From: Ruminococcus flavefaciens
GTDB taxonomy: Bacteria; Bacillota; Clostridia; Oscillospirales; Ruminococcaceae
DNA length: 64,000 bases
Reading direction: 5' to 3'
Assembly (NCBI RefSeq): GCF_900119075.1
Contig: NZ_FPIP01000007.1
Span: 124,001 to 188,000, forward strand
The notes below the pieces were generated by a model. The model was not told the origin of the DNA. It did no database searches and saw only the letters and a program-made list of their open reading frames with translations. Positions 1 to 6,760 of this stretch are shown one piece after another. The position numbers and the translations under genes are program-made. Each line of letters opens with the position of its first letter. The stretch's first letter is position 1.

Positions 1-1
1 T

Positions 2-517
2 ACCAAGAGAAGAGTTTCTATGACGCTGGAGGAATCCGACGCATATTTCCGTGACCGCTCAAAGCCTGAATTTACCAAGTATATCACAGGGCAGGTATTC
101 AGAGAGCTCGATGTCTTCCTTGACAGCTATCCTATAGCTCCAAAGCAGTACATCAGCTACCAGAGAGAAGCATTCTTTGGTAAGGAAGATCACGATTTCC
201 GCCTTACATTTGACAGAAAGATCACCGAGCGCAGATATGACCTCGGATTAAACTACGAAAGCTACGGCAACTACATAATAGGCGCAGACCAGAGACTTAT
301 GGAAGTAAAGGTATCAAATGCGATCCCTGATTGGCTTGTAAAGAAGCTTTCGGAGCTTCAGATCTACAAGACAAGTTTCTCAAAGTACGGCAGGGCATAC
401 CAGAATTTTGTAAAGAGTCAGCTTGAGGACGCTCAGCAGACCGACGGTCACAGACGTATTTACATTTCGGGTATTTCTATGATAAAAAATAATGTTTTGA
501 TGAACAGGAGCGTTTGA
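2..517 (+). CDS. VTC-domain polyphosphate polymerase-like protein (5' end outside window)
   Basis: The reading frame is open from the first bases, so the gene starts upstream of the window; an internal ATG lies at base 20. The visible residues match the C-terminal half of a VTC domain, the tunnel fold that makes polyphosphate from ATP in fungal Vtc4. Visible signs are a KRR-type basic stretch at the very start, the charged FDRKITERR segment, and the LMEVKV strand followed by WLVKKLSEL, which fit the late VTC strands and helix. The stop overlaps the start region of the next gene, a DUF4956 membrane protein, and VTC-DUF4956 pairs are common in clostridia, often with a CotH-like kinase. The family assignment is fairly secure; polyphosphate synthesis by bacterial members is inference, and no SPX domain can be assessed here. 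Confidence 0.8.
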   Translation, partial: TKRRVSMTLEESDAYFRDRSKPEFTKYITGQVFRELDVFLDSYPIAPKQYISYQREAFFGKEDHDFRLTFDRKITERRYDLGLNYESYGNYIIGADQRLMEVKVSNAIPDWLVKKLSELQIYKTSFSKYGRAYQNFVKSQLEDAQQTDGHRRIYISGISMIKNNVLMNRSV

Positions 518-522
518 TTTTT

Positions 523-1263
523 ATGTTTGAACACGGTTTTTTTGGAAATGTACTTTCAAAGTACTATGAGTCTGATTCGATAATCAACAGCAGCGATTCG
601 GCTCTTGGCACTATCAAGCCCGGAGAATTCTTCCTCTGCGTTGGTGCGGCACTCTTGATAGGATTCCTTATCAGTCTTATCTACATCGTTACTCACAGAA
701 AGGAAGGCTACTCTCAGAGCTATGTTCTCACAATGATCATGCTTCCTACTATAGTATCGCTTATCCTTTTACTTATCAATACCACAGCAGGTGCTCTCAG
801 CCTTGCAGGTGCATTCACACTTGTCAGGTTTCGAAGCGTTGCGGGCGATCCGAAGGACATAGCCTATATATTCTTTGCAATGGCAGCAGGTGTTGCCTGC
901 GGTATCGGCTACCTCGGATTTGCTATCGTATTCTTTGTTATCCTCGGCATTGTAATGTTTATCCTCAGTGAGACAGACTTCGGCGGCTGCAAGAAGAGAC
1001 ACATGACTCTCAAGATAGCTATCCCCGAGAACCTCGATTATCAGGGCGTTTTCGAGCCTGTACTTGCAAGATATACTACTTTCCACAAGCTCAGAAGAGT
1101 TAAGACAACTAACTTCGGTACTCTCTTTGAGCTCATCTACAGCGTTGATGTTCTTGATAACATCGACCAGAAGAAATTCGTTGACGAGCTCCGCGCACTC
1201 AACGGCAATATGACTATCAATCTTGTCTTCTTCAAGTATGACGACAAGATCTATGAAAACTAA
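523..1263 (+). CDS. DUF4956 family membrane protein
   Basis: A polytopic membrane protein of about 246 residues. Hydrophobic segments lie near residues 30-55, 70-95 and 115-145, separated by short basic loops including the LVRFRSVAGDPKDIAY signature seen in DUF4956 proteins; a soluble C-terminal domain of roughly 95 residues follows. A TTG at 514 would overlap the stop of the upstream gene, but the AGGAG at 506-510 is only 3 bases away from it; the ATG at 523 is 12 bases away and is my choice, with low certainty between the two. It is translationally linked to the VTC-domain gene and followed by a terminator, so it ends that operon. Its function is unknown; it may be the membrane partner of the VTC protein. 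Confidence 0.8.
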   Translation: MFEHGFFGNVLSKYYESDSIINSSDSALGTIKPGEFFLCVGAALLIGFLISLIYIVTHRKEGYSQSYVLTMIMLPTIVSLILLLINTTAGALSLAGAFTLVRFRSVAGDPKDIAYIFFAMAAGVACGIGYLGFAIVFFVILGIVMFILSETDFGGCKKRHMTLKIAIPENLDYQGVFEPVLARYTTFHKLRRVKTTNFGTLFELIYSVDVLDNIDQKKFVDELRALNGNMTINLVFFKYDDKIYEN

Positions 1264-1300
1264 TAAACAGACTAAATACTATAGAAAACCCTCTCCTACG

Positions 1301-1343
1301 TTTGCCAGACTTAATAACCTTTATTGAGTCTGGCAAATTTTTA
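1301..1343 (+). terminator. Rho-independent terminator after the VTC/DUF4956 operon
   Basis: An 11-bp perfect stem (TTTGCCAGACT with AGTCTGGCAAA) is followed by five T residues. It closes the upstream operon and separates it from the lipoprotein gene. Confidence 0.85.
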
Positions 1344-1381
1344 TATCAGGGGGCTTCTAAAGGGGAAAAGGAGAAATTATT

Positions 1382-2710
1382 ATGAAGTATTCAAGACTTT
1401 TGGCAGCAGCTGTAGCAGTAACAATGATATTCAGCGGCTATTCCTGCGGAAAGGACGACAATAAAGCATCGTCTGACGTCAACGACAGCACTGTTTCAGA
1501 CAGCGCAGAGACTACCGAAAAGAAGAGCGCGAAGGACTCGAAATCATCGAAAACCGACAAAAAAGACGGCGAAAAAACAACTACCGACAAGAAAGACGAG
1601 AAATCCGACAAGAAGACTACCACAACAAAGGCAGGGGAGAAGAAGTCAGATACGACTACAACTGCCAAGAAAGACAGCTCCGACAAGGGCGGAAACAACT
1701 CAGGCGGCGGTTCTTCAAATAATAACGATAATAACAACTCCTCACAGGGCGGCTCCAATAACGAGAGCGGCGGCTCAGGCGAGGAGGTAAAGGAATATAC
1801 CGCGGAGATAACTCTCGGCAGTACTCCAAAGGCAACAGGCAGCAACGTCAAGGTTGACGGCGGCGTTGTGACTATCACAGCAGGAGGAGACTATCTCTTC
1901 ACAGGAAATATGGATAACGGACAGATACGTGTTAATACGGGCGCTTCCGAGGACAAGGTAACAGTAGTCCTCAACGGCGTCAATATCTCCAATTCAAGCG
2001 CTCCTGCTATCTTCATAGAGGAGGCTAAGCGCTGCACCATAAAGCCAAAGGAGGGCTCTGTGAACCACGTCAGCAGCGGTGTTGAGAAAAAGGGTGTACA
2101 GGATACGGGAGCTATATTCTCCAACGATACCGTAAGACTCAAGGGCAACGGCGAGCTTAACGTTACAGCTACAGCTTCTCACGGTATCAACGCAGACGAC
2201 GATGTTATCATCGAAAGCGGTACATATAATATTGATTCCAGAAAGTCAGGTATCATCGCAAACGATGATATTACAATAAACGAGGGCAGACTTAATATCA
2301 AGGGCGGCACAAACGGTCTCAAATCCAAGGGTACTATCAATATAAACGGCGGCTACAGCGTTGTTTCGGGCGGTACCAAGGAGGAGAAGAGCTCTATCTA
2401 CGCAGGCAGCACTTTCAGTTACACAGGCGGCTATCTCTATGCCGCAGGCAACAAGGTCTCTGTGCCCACATACAGCGAGACACCGTATATCGTGGCAGAT
2501 CTGGGCGAAACAGTTGGCGCAGGCAGCTCTGTGGAGTTCTTCCTTAACGGAAACAGCATGATAACCATGAATCCACATAACGATTTCCGCTGTGTGATGA
2601 TGCTTGCTCCTGAGGTAAGCGGCGGCAGCAGTTTTGCTGTATCATTTAACGGAAACAGGAGTCAGGATTTCAGCGTTTCAGACGGTGAAAATCAGTTCTC
2701 GTTAAAATAA
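1382..2710 (+). CDS. Secreted lipoprotein with carbohydrate-binding (DUF4353-like) beta-helix domain
   Basis: 442 residues. The N-terminus is a lipoprotein signal: basic start, hydrophobic run, then a lipobox-like SGYSC with the cysteine near residue 22. Residues about 25-135 are a low-complexity linker rich in Lys, Ser, Thr, Gly and Asn, typical of a wall-spanning spacer. The rest (about 140-442) is repetitive, with motifs such as GAIFSNDTVRLKGNGEL and GIIANDDITINEG, the short-strand pattern of the carbohydrate-binding domain family DUF4353 and of a right-handed beta-helix. An AAGGAG site precedes the ATG. It has its own terminators on both sides. The protein is probably anchored on the outer membrane face and may bind polysaccharide or stabilise the wall; no catalytic motif is visible. 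Confidence 0.75.
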   Translation: MKYSRLLAAAVAVTMIFSGYSCGKDDNKASSDVNDSTVSDSAETTEKKSAKDSKSSKTDKKDGEKTTTDKKDEKSDKKTTTTKAGEKKSDTTTTAKKDSSDKGGNNSGGGSSNNNDNNNSSQGGSNNESGGSGEEVKEYTAEITLGSTPKATGSNVKVDGGVVTITAGGDYLFTGNMDNGQIRVNTGASEDKVTVVLNGVNISNSSAPAIFIEEAKRCTIKPKEGSVNHVSSGVEKKGVQDTGAIFSNDTVRLKGNGELNVTATASHGINADDDVIIESGTYNIDSRKSGIIANDDITINEGRLNIKGGTNGLKSKGTININGGYSVVSGGTKEEKSSIYAGSTFSYTGGYLYAAGNKVSVPTYSETPYIVADLGETVGAGSSVEFFLNGNSMITMNPHNDFRCVMMLAPEVSGGSSFAVSFNGNRSQDFSVSDGENQFSLK

Positions 2711-2861
2711 AAAAATGATACTTGATATGCTTGCTTTGTGTAAAGCAGTTAATGAGTGTCAAAGCTGAAATGGAAAAGTCAAAAATAAACTAAAAGTTAA
2801 TAAGTAATATCCTAAAACATATTCACAAAAAATTAACTGCAAAAAATACAAAAATTCAAGC

Positions 2862-2899
2862 AAAAGTACACTAAAGTATATTTTAGTGTACTTTTCTTT
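2862..2899 (+). terminator. Terminator downstream of the lipoprotein gene
   Basis: A 14-bp perfect inverted repeat (AAAAGTACACTAAA with TTTAGTGTACTTTT) separated by 6 bases and followed by a T-rich tail. It lies 150 bases after the lipoprotein stop and just before the next promoter. Confidence 0.75.
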
Positions 2900-2900
2900 A

Positions 2901-2929
2901 TTGTAAAGAACGCAGATTTGCAATATAAT
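2901..2929 (+). promoter_or_regulatory. Sigma-A type promoter for the candidate structured RNA
   Basis: TTGTAA, a 17-base spacer and a perfect TATAAT. No gene begins downstream for 360 bases, so the transcript would be non-coding, starting near 2936. Confidence 0.55.
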
Positions 2930-2935
2930 AATATC

Positions 2936-3192
2936 AGCAAATGAAGATTATTGGTATTCAATATCAAGTACCCTCCCCTCTCATGTGCTTGATATTGTGT
3001 ATTAGTTCACTTGCACGCCATAGAAATAGTTTTGTCAAGTAATAAAACTAACCCCTTTCATTTGTAATTTTTTCATGTTTTCTATTCTCAATAACTTTTT
3101 TTAACTTATTAATCTATGGCTCGACCTACAGTGCTAAGCGATGAAAATCGTTTGGGTCGAATTCTCCGCTCCTTGTGAGCGGACTTTTTTTA
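2936..3192 (+). ncRNA. Candidate structured non-coding RNA, about 255 nt
   Basis: No credible coding frame exists here, yet the stretch runs from a promoter to a strong terminator and is dense in pairing. (1) CAATATCAAG at 2959 pairs with CTTGATATTG at 2988, extendable by three pairs, around the loop CCTCCCCTCTCAT, which is complementary to Shine-Dalgarno sequences. (2) GCCATAG at 3017 pairs with CTATGGC at 3114, a long-range closing helix. (3) TCGACC at 3121 pairs with GGTCGA at 3155 and encloses (4) AAGCGAT-GAAA-ATCGTTT, a 7-bp stem capped by a GNRA tetraloop. (5) AGTTTT at 3029 pairs with AAAACT further on, and a second C-rich stretch (AACCCCTTTC) follows. I do not recognise the family. 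A T-loop-like GGGTCGAATTC near the 3' end is reminiscent of tRNA-like folds. Function unknown. Confidence 0.6.
3165..3191 (+). terminator. Terminator of the candidate structured RNA
   Basis: TCCGCTC pairs with GAGCGGA around a 5-base loop and is followed by C and seven T residues. No gene stop lies just upstream, so it terminates the non-coding transcript. Confidence 0.85.
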
Positions 3193-3218
3193 CTCTGTGA
3201 AATTTGCGTGAAAGATTA

Positions 3219-3257
3219 TATAATCTGCTTGACAAATTCTATAATCTGTGCTATTAT
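3219..3257 (+). promoter_or_regulatory. Promoter of the RHH-clpB operon with two direct repeats (candidate operator)
   Basis: TTGACA at 3229 and TATTAT at 3252 are spaced by 17 bases. The 9-bp direct repeat TATAATCTG occurs at 3219-3227 and 3240-3248, exactly 21 bases (two helical turns) apart, one copy abutting the -35 box and one inside the spacer. That layout suits binding by a dimeric ribbon-helix-helix protein such as the one encoded next. No CIRCE element is seen. Confidence 0.65.
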
Positions 3258-3289
3258 CTATATAACAACAGAAGGGAAGTGATGTACCC

Positions 3290-3934
3290 GTGAAAAAAAG
3301 CGTTTACAGTCTCGTTCTTATGGACGACGTTATAAAAGCCGTAGACCAGCAGGCGTACCGACTGGGGACGAGCCGCTCCAATCTCATAAATCAGATACTT
3401 GCCGAGCATTTATCCTGCGTGACTCCCGAAATGCGTATGAGGGAGATATTCGGTCAGGTGGCTGAGCTGGTCAGCAGCAGCTTCTGTGTGCAGGAGCAGC
3501 GGTCGCCGTCGCTGATGACGGTTCGGACGGCTCTTGAATACAAATACCGACCTACCATTAATTATAAGGTTGAGCTTGAACGTGCTCCTGTGGAGTATCT
3601 CGGTACTCTGCGAGTGAGTATCAGGACTCAGAGTGCGGCTCTCATAGATATGTTCCACAGCTTCTTTGCCTACAGGGCAAAGCTGGAAAATGCCTATCTG
3701 TCGCGGCTTGGCGTGGACAGCTACAGCTGTGAGATAGGTGAGGGCAGCTTTGCAAGAAAGCTTATAAATACCCGTACTCTTGATCCGGATCAGGCAGGTG
3801 CCGCAATTGGCGAGTACATCAAGGACCTTGACCGCGCCGTTAAGACATATTTTGCCGCACCTAAGGAGTTCGGTGAAAGCGCCCCCTTATTGGAGAAAAA
3901 CTACCGCTTATTGCTTGAAAAGTACATTATTTAG
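3290..3934 (+). CDS. Ribbon-helix-helix (CopG/Arc-like) domain protein, likely regulator
   Basis: 214 residues starting at GTG; an AAGGGA site lies 12 bases upstream and no nearer start fits. The first 45 residues have the ribbon-helix-helix pattern: a beta-strand (VYSLVLMDDVIKAV) then a helix with GTSRSNLINQILAEHL, where the G-T/S-R-S-x-L-I turn is characteristic. The remaining 165 residues are unrecognised, with mixed helices and strands, and probably form an effector or oligomerisation domain. It sits 45 bases upstream of clpB, with no terminator between, and its promoter carries a two-turn-spaced direct repeat. I infer an autoregulated operon in which this protein controls itself and clpB. 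Its signal is unknown. Confidence 0.7.
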   Translation: MKKSVYSLVLMDDVIKAVDQQAYRLGTSRSNLINQILAEHLSCVTPEMRMREIFGQVAELVSSSFCVQEQRSPSLMTVRTALEYKYRPTINYKVELERAPVEYLGTLRVSIRTQSAALIDMFHSFFAYRAKLENAYLSRLGVDSYSCEIGEGSFARKLINTRTLDPDQAGAAIGEYIKDLDRAVKTYFAAPKEFGESAPLLEKNYRLLLEKYII

Positions 3935-3979
3935 TACAGATGTCAACAGTAATCAATTAGTATCGAAAGGAGAATAAAT

Positions 3980-6577
3980 ATGAATGCTGAAAAATTAACT
4001 CAGAAGTCCATTGACGCCGTTAGAAAGGCTCAGAGCATAGCCGTTATGAAGTCAAATTCCGTCATTGAGCCCATACATCTCCTTGCAGGACTTGTTCGGC
4101 AGGAGAACGGTCTTATCCCTCAGCTTCTGAAAAAAATGAATATAGACGAGGATATCTTCGACGGTGAGATAGAGAAGAAGATAGATACTCTCCCAAAGGT
4201 CACGGGAAGCGGCAGAAGCAGTAATCTCGGTATCTCTGCGGAGTGTGACCGTGTTCTCACAGCCGCCGAGAGTATCGCTTCAAATATGAAGGACGAGTAC
4301 GTTTCTGTGGAGCACCTCATGCTTTCGCTCATTGACAGCAAGGACAGGGACGTTTCACAGCTTCTTACAACCTTTAATATCACTAAGGACTCGTTTCTCA
4401 GCGCTCTTATGTCCGTCAGAGGAAATACCAGAGTCACCAATGAGAACCCCGAGGACACCTATGACGTCCTCACAAAATACGGTCAGGAGCTTGTCGGGCT
4501 TGCCCGCAGAAACAAGCTCGATCCCGTTATCGGACGTGACAGCGAGATACGAAACGTTATCCGCATACTGTCAAGAAAAACGAAAAACAACCCTGTGCTC
4601 ATCGGTGAGCCTGGCGTCGGAAAAACTGCCATTGCTGAGGGACTTGCCCTGCGTATCGTGGCAGGAGACGTTCCCGACAGCCTTAAAGACCGCAAGGTCT
4701 TCTCACTTGATATGGGAGCTCTCGTCGCAGGAGCAAAGTACCGCGGCGAGTTCGAGGAGCGTCTGAAAGCTGTCCTCAATGAGATAAAGAACAGCAACGG
4801 TCAGATACTTCTGTTTATTGATGAGCTTCACACTATCGTAGGCGCAGGCAAGACCGACGGCGCTATGGACGCAGGCAACCTCTTAAAGCCTATGCTGGCA
4901 AGAGGTGAGCTCCACTGCATCGGCGCTACAACACTCAACGAGTACCGCCAGTACATCGAGAAGGATCCTGCCCTCGAAAGACGTTTCCAGCCTGTTATGG
5001 TTGACGAGCCAAGCGTTGAGGACACTATTTCTATCCTCCGTGGTCTGAAAGAGCGCTATGAGGTATTCCACGGCGTTAAGATAAGCGATAATGCGCTTAT
5101 TTCTGCGGCTGTGCTGTCCAACAGATACATCACCGACAGATTCCTCCCCGACAAGGCTATCGACCTTATAGACGAAGCCTGCGCAACTATTCGTACCGAA
5201 ATGGACTCCATGCCTACTGAGCTGGACGTTATCTCCCGTAAGATAGTTCAGCTTGAAATTGAAGAAGCCGCCCTCAAAAAGGAAAGCGACAATATCTCAC
5301 AGGAGCACCTTGAAGAGATACAGAAAGAGCTTGCAGAGCTTCGTGAGAAGTTCAAGGGCATGAAGGCAAAGTGGGAGAACGAAAAGAACGATATCTCCGC
5401 TGTTCAGAAGCTCCGTGAGGAGATTGAGCGCACAGGCGGCGAAATAGAAAAGGCAGAGCGTGAGTACGACCTTAACAAGGCGGCAGAACTGAAATACGGC
5501 AAGCTCCCACAGCTTCAGAAAGAGCTGGAGGAGCTTGAAAAGCAGGCTGAGCACGATGTTGAAAACGGCAGACTGCTCCGTGACAAGGTAACTGAGGACG
5601 AAATTGCAAAGATAGTATGCCGCTGGACAGGTATCCCTGTTTCAAAGCTCATGGAGGGCGAAAAGGAGAAGATACTCGGTCTGGAGGGACTGCTCCACAA
5701 GAGAGTCATCGGACAGGACGAAGCGGTCACAAAGGTCAGCGAAGCTATACTCCGTTCAAGAGCAGGCATACAGGCTCCCGACAGACCTATCGGCTCGTTC
5801 CTCTTCCTCGGACCTACAGGTGTGGGCAAGACCGAGCTTGCAAAGGCACTTTCCGAGATACTTTTTGACGACGAGAGAAATATTATCCGTATCGACATGA
5901 GCGAATACATGGAGAAATTCAGCGTAAGCCGTCTCATCGGAGCGCCTCCAGGATACGTTGGCTATGACGAGGGCGGTCAGCTCACAGAAGCAGTCCGCAG
6001 AAAGCCTTATTCGGTAGTTCTATTTGACGAGATAGAAAAGGCTCACCCCGATGTGTTCAATATACTGCTGCAAGTTCTTGATGACGGACGTATCACCGAT
6101 TCACAGGGCAGAACAGTGGATTTCAAGAACACTATCATTATCCTGACTTCTAACCTCGGTTCACCGTATATCCTTGACGGTATCGGCGAAAACGGCGAGA
6201 TAACCGACGAGGCAAGAGCACAGGTGGAGGGACTGCTGAAAACGCAGTTCAGACCTGAGTTCCTCAACCGTCTTGACGAGATAATCTTCTACAAGCCGCT
6301 GGCTAAGACTGAGATAATCAAGATAGTTGACCTTATGCTGGCTGACCTGCAAAAGCGTCTTGACGACAAGCATATCCGCATAAACGTCAGTGAAGCGGCT
6401 AAGAACTACATCGTTGACTGCGGCTATGATCCGAACTTCGGCGCAAGACCGCTGAGAAGATTTATCCAGCGCAACGTGGAGACTCTGGCGGCAAAGCGTA
6501 TCATAGGCGGTAATCTGGCAGCAGGTGACGTCATTGATATCGACCTCGACGCAAACGGCAAGCTTGTTGCAACATGA
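3980..6577 (+). CDS. clpB: ATP-dependent disaggregase ClpB
   Basis: 865 residues, full length for ClpB. It works with DnaK to pull proteins out of aggregates as a hexameric cytoplasmic AAA+ machine. Order: N-domain repeats (about 1-150), AAA1 with Walker A GEPGVGKT at 209-216 and Walker [15 protein letters not shown], a long coiled-coil middle domain (about 410-530, [13 protein letters not shown] onward), AAA2 with Walker A GPTGVGKT near 611 and Walker [14 protein letters not shown], then the ClpB-type C-terminal domain with [10 protein letters not shown]. The middle domain separates it from ClpA and ClpC. Start: ATG after AGGAG. A terminator follows directly. Regulation may be through the upstream RHH protein rather than CtsR or HrcA, as no CIRCE or obvious heptad CtsR repeat is seen. 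Confidence 0.97.
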   Translation: MNAEKLTQKSIDAVRKAQSIAVMKSNSVIEPIHLLAGLVRQENGLIPQLLKKMNIDEDIFDGEIEKKIDTLPKVTGSGRSSNLGISAECDRVLTAAESIASNMKDEYVSVEHLMLSLIDSKDRDVSQLLTTFNITKDSFLSALMSVRGNTRVTNENPEDTYDVLTKYGQELVGLARRNKLDPVIGRDSEIRNVIRILSRKTKNNPVLIGEPGVGKTAIAEGLALRIVAGDVPDSLKDRKVFSLDMGALVAGAKYRGEFEERLKAVLNEIKNSNGQILLFIDELHTIVGAGKTDGAMDAGNLLKPMLARGELHCIGATTLNEYRQYIEKDPALERRFQPVMVDEPSVEDTISILRGLKERYEVFHGVKISDNALISAAVLSNRYITDRFLPDKAIDLIDEACATIRTEMDSMPTELDVISRKIVQLEIEEAALKKESDNISQEHLEEIQKELAELREKFKGMKAKWENEKNDISAVQKLREEIERTGGEIEKAEREYDLNKAAELKYGKLPQLQKELEELEKQAEHDVENGRLLRDKVTEDEIAKIVCRWTGIPVSKLMEGEKEKILGLEGLLHKRVIGQDEAVTKVSEAILRSRAGIQAPDRPIGSFLFLGPTGVGKTELAKALSEILFDDERNIIRIDMSEYMEKFSVSRLIGAPPGYVGYDEGGQLTEAVRRKPYSVVLFDEIEKAHPDVFNILLQVLDDGRITDSQGRTVDFKNTIIILTSNLGSPYILDGIGENGEITDEARAQVEGLLKTQFRPEFLNRLDEIIFYKPLAKTEIIKIVDLMLADLQKRLDDKHIRINVSEAAKNYIVDCGYDPNFGARPLRRFIQRNVETLAAKRIIGGNLAAGDVIDIDLDANGKLVAT

Positions 6578-6580
6578 TAA

Positions 6581-6618
6581 AAAAGCTCCCGAGAGCAATT
6601 CGCTTTCGGGAGCTTTTG
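6581..6618 (+). terminator. Terminator after clpB
   Basis: AAAAGCTCCCGA pairs with TCGGGAGCTTTT around a 13-base loop, starting 3 bases after the clpB stop. The symmetric A and T flanks could also serve the opposite strand, where the GH30 gene ends. Confidence 0.9.
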
Positions 6619-6640
6619 TTTGTATGCTGAATCCATGAAC

Positions 6641-6752
6641 GGGATTCCAAAGGGACTGTGTTCCTTTGGCAGAGTCCAGAGGCAGCGCCTCTGGTGGGGT
6701 GTGGGGCAAAGCCCCGCAGTTACGAAGCGCTCCGCAAGAGAGGGCGTCCCTA
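6641..6752. repeat. Intergenic element made of three short palindromes
   Basis: Between convergent clpB and the GH30 gene lie CCAAAGG/CCTTTGG (6647-6669), the near-perfect palindrome CCAGAGGCAGCGCCTCTGG (6676-6694) and GGGGC-AAA-GCCCC (6703-6715), followed by a GC-rich tail up to the GH30 terminus. GC content is above the flanks and there is no coding frame. It looks like a dispersed non-coding repeat; no second copy is in this window. Confidence 0.55.
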
Positions 6753-6760
6753 ATATTACT

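Noticed and set aside
2936-3192. tmRNA or RNase P RNA
   Set aside because: No tag-peptide reading frame, no CCA-type end and no conserved RNase P core were found.
3192-3290. CIRCE or CtsR operator controlling clpB
   Set aside because: No TTAGCACTC/GAGTGCTAA dyad or CtsR heptad repeat is present; the only repeats are the TATAATCTG pair.
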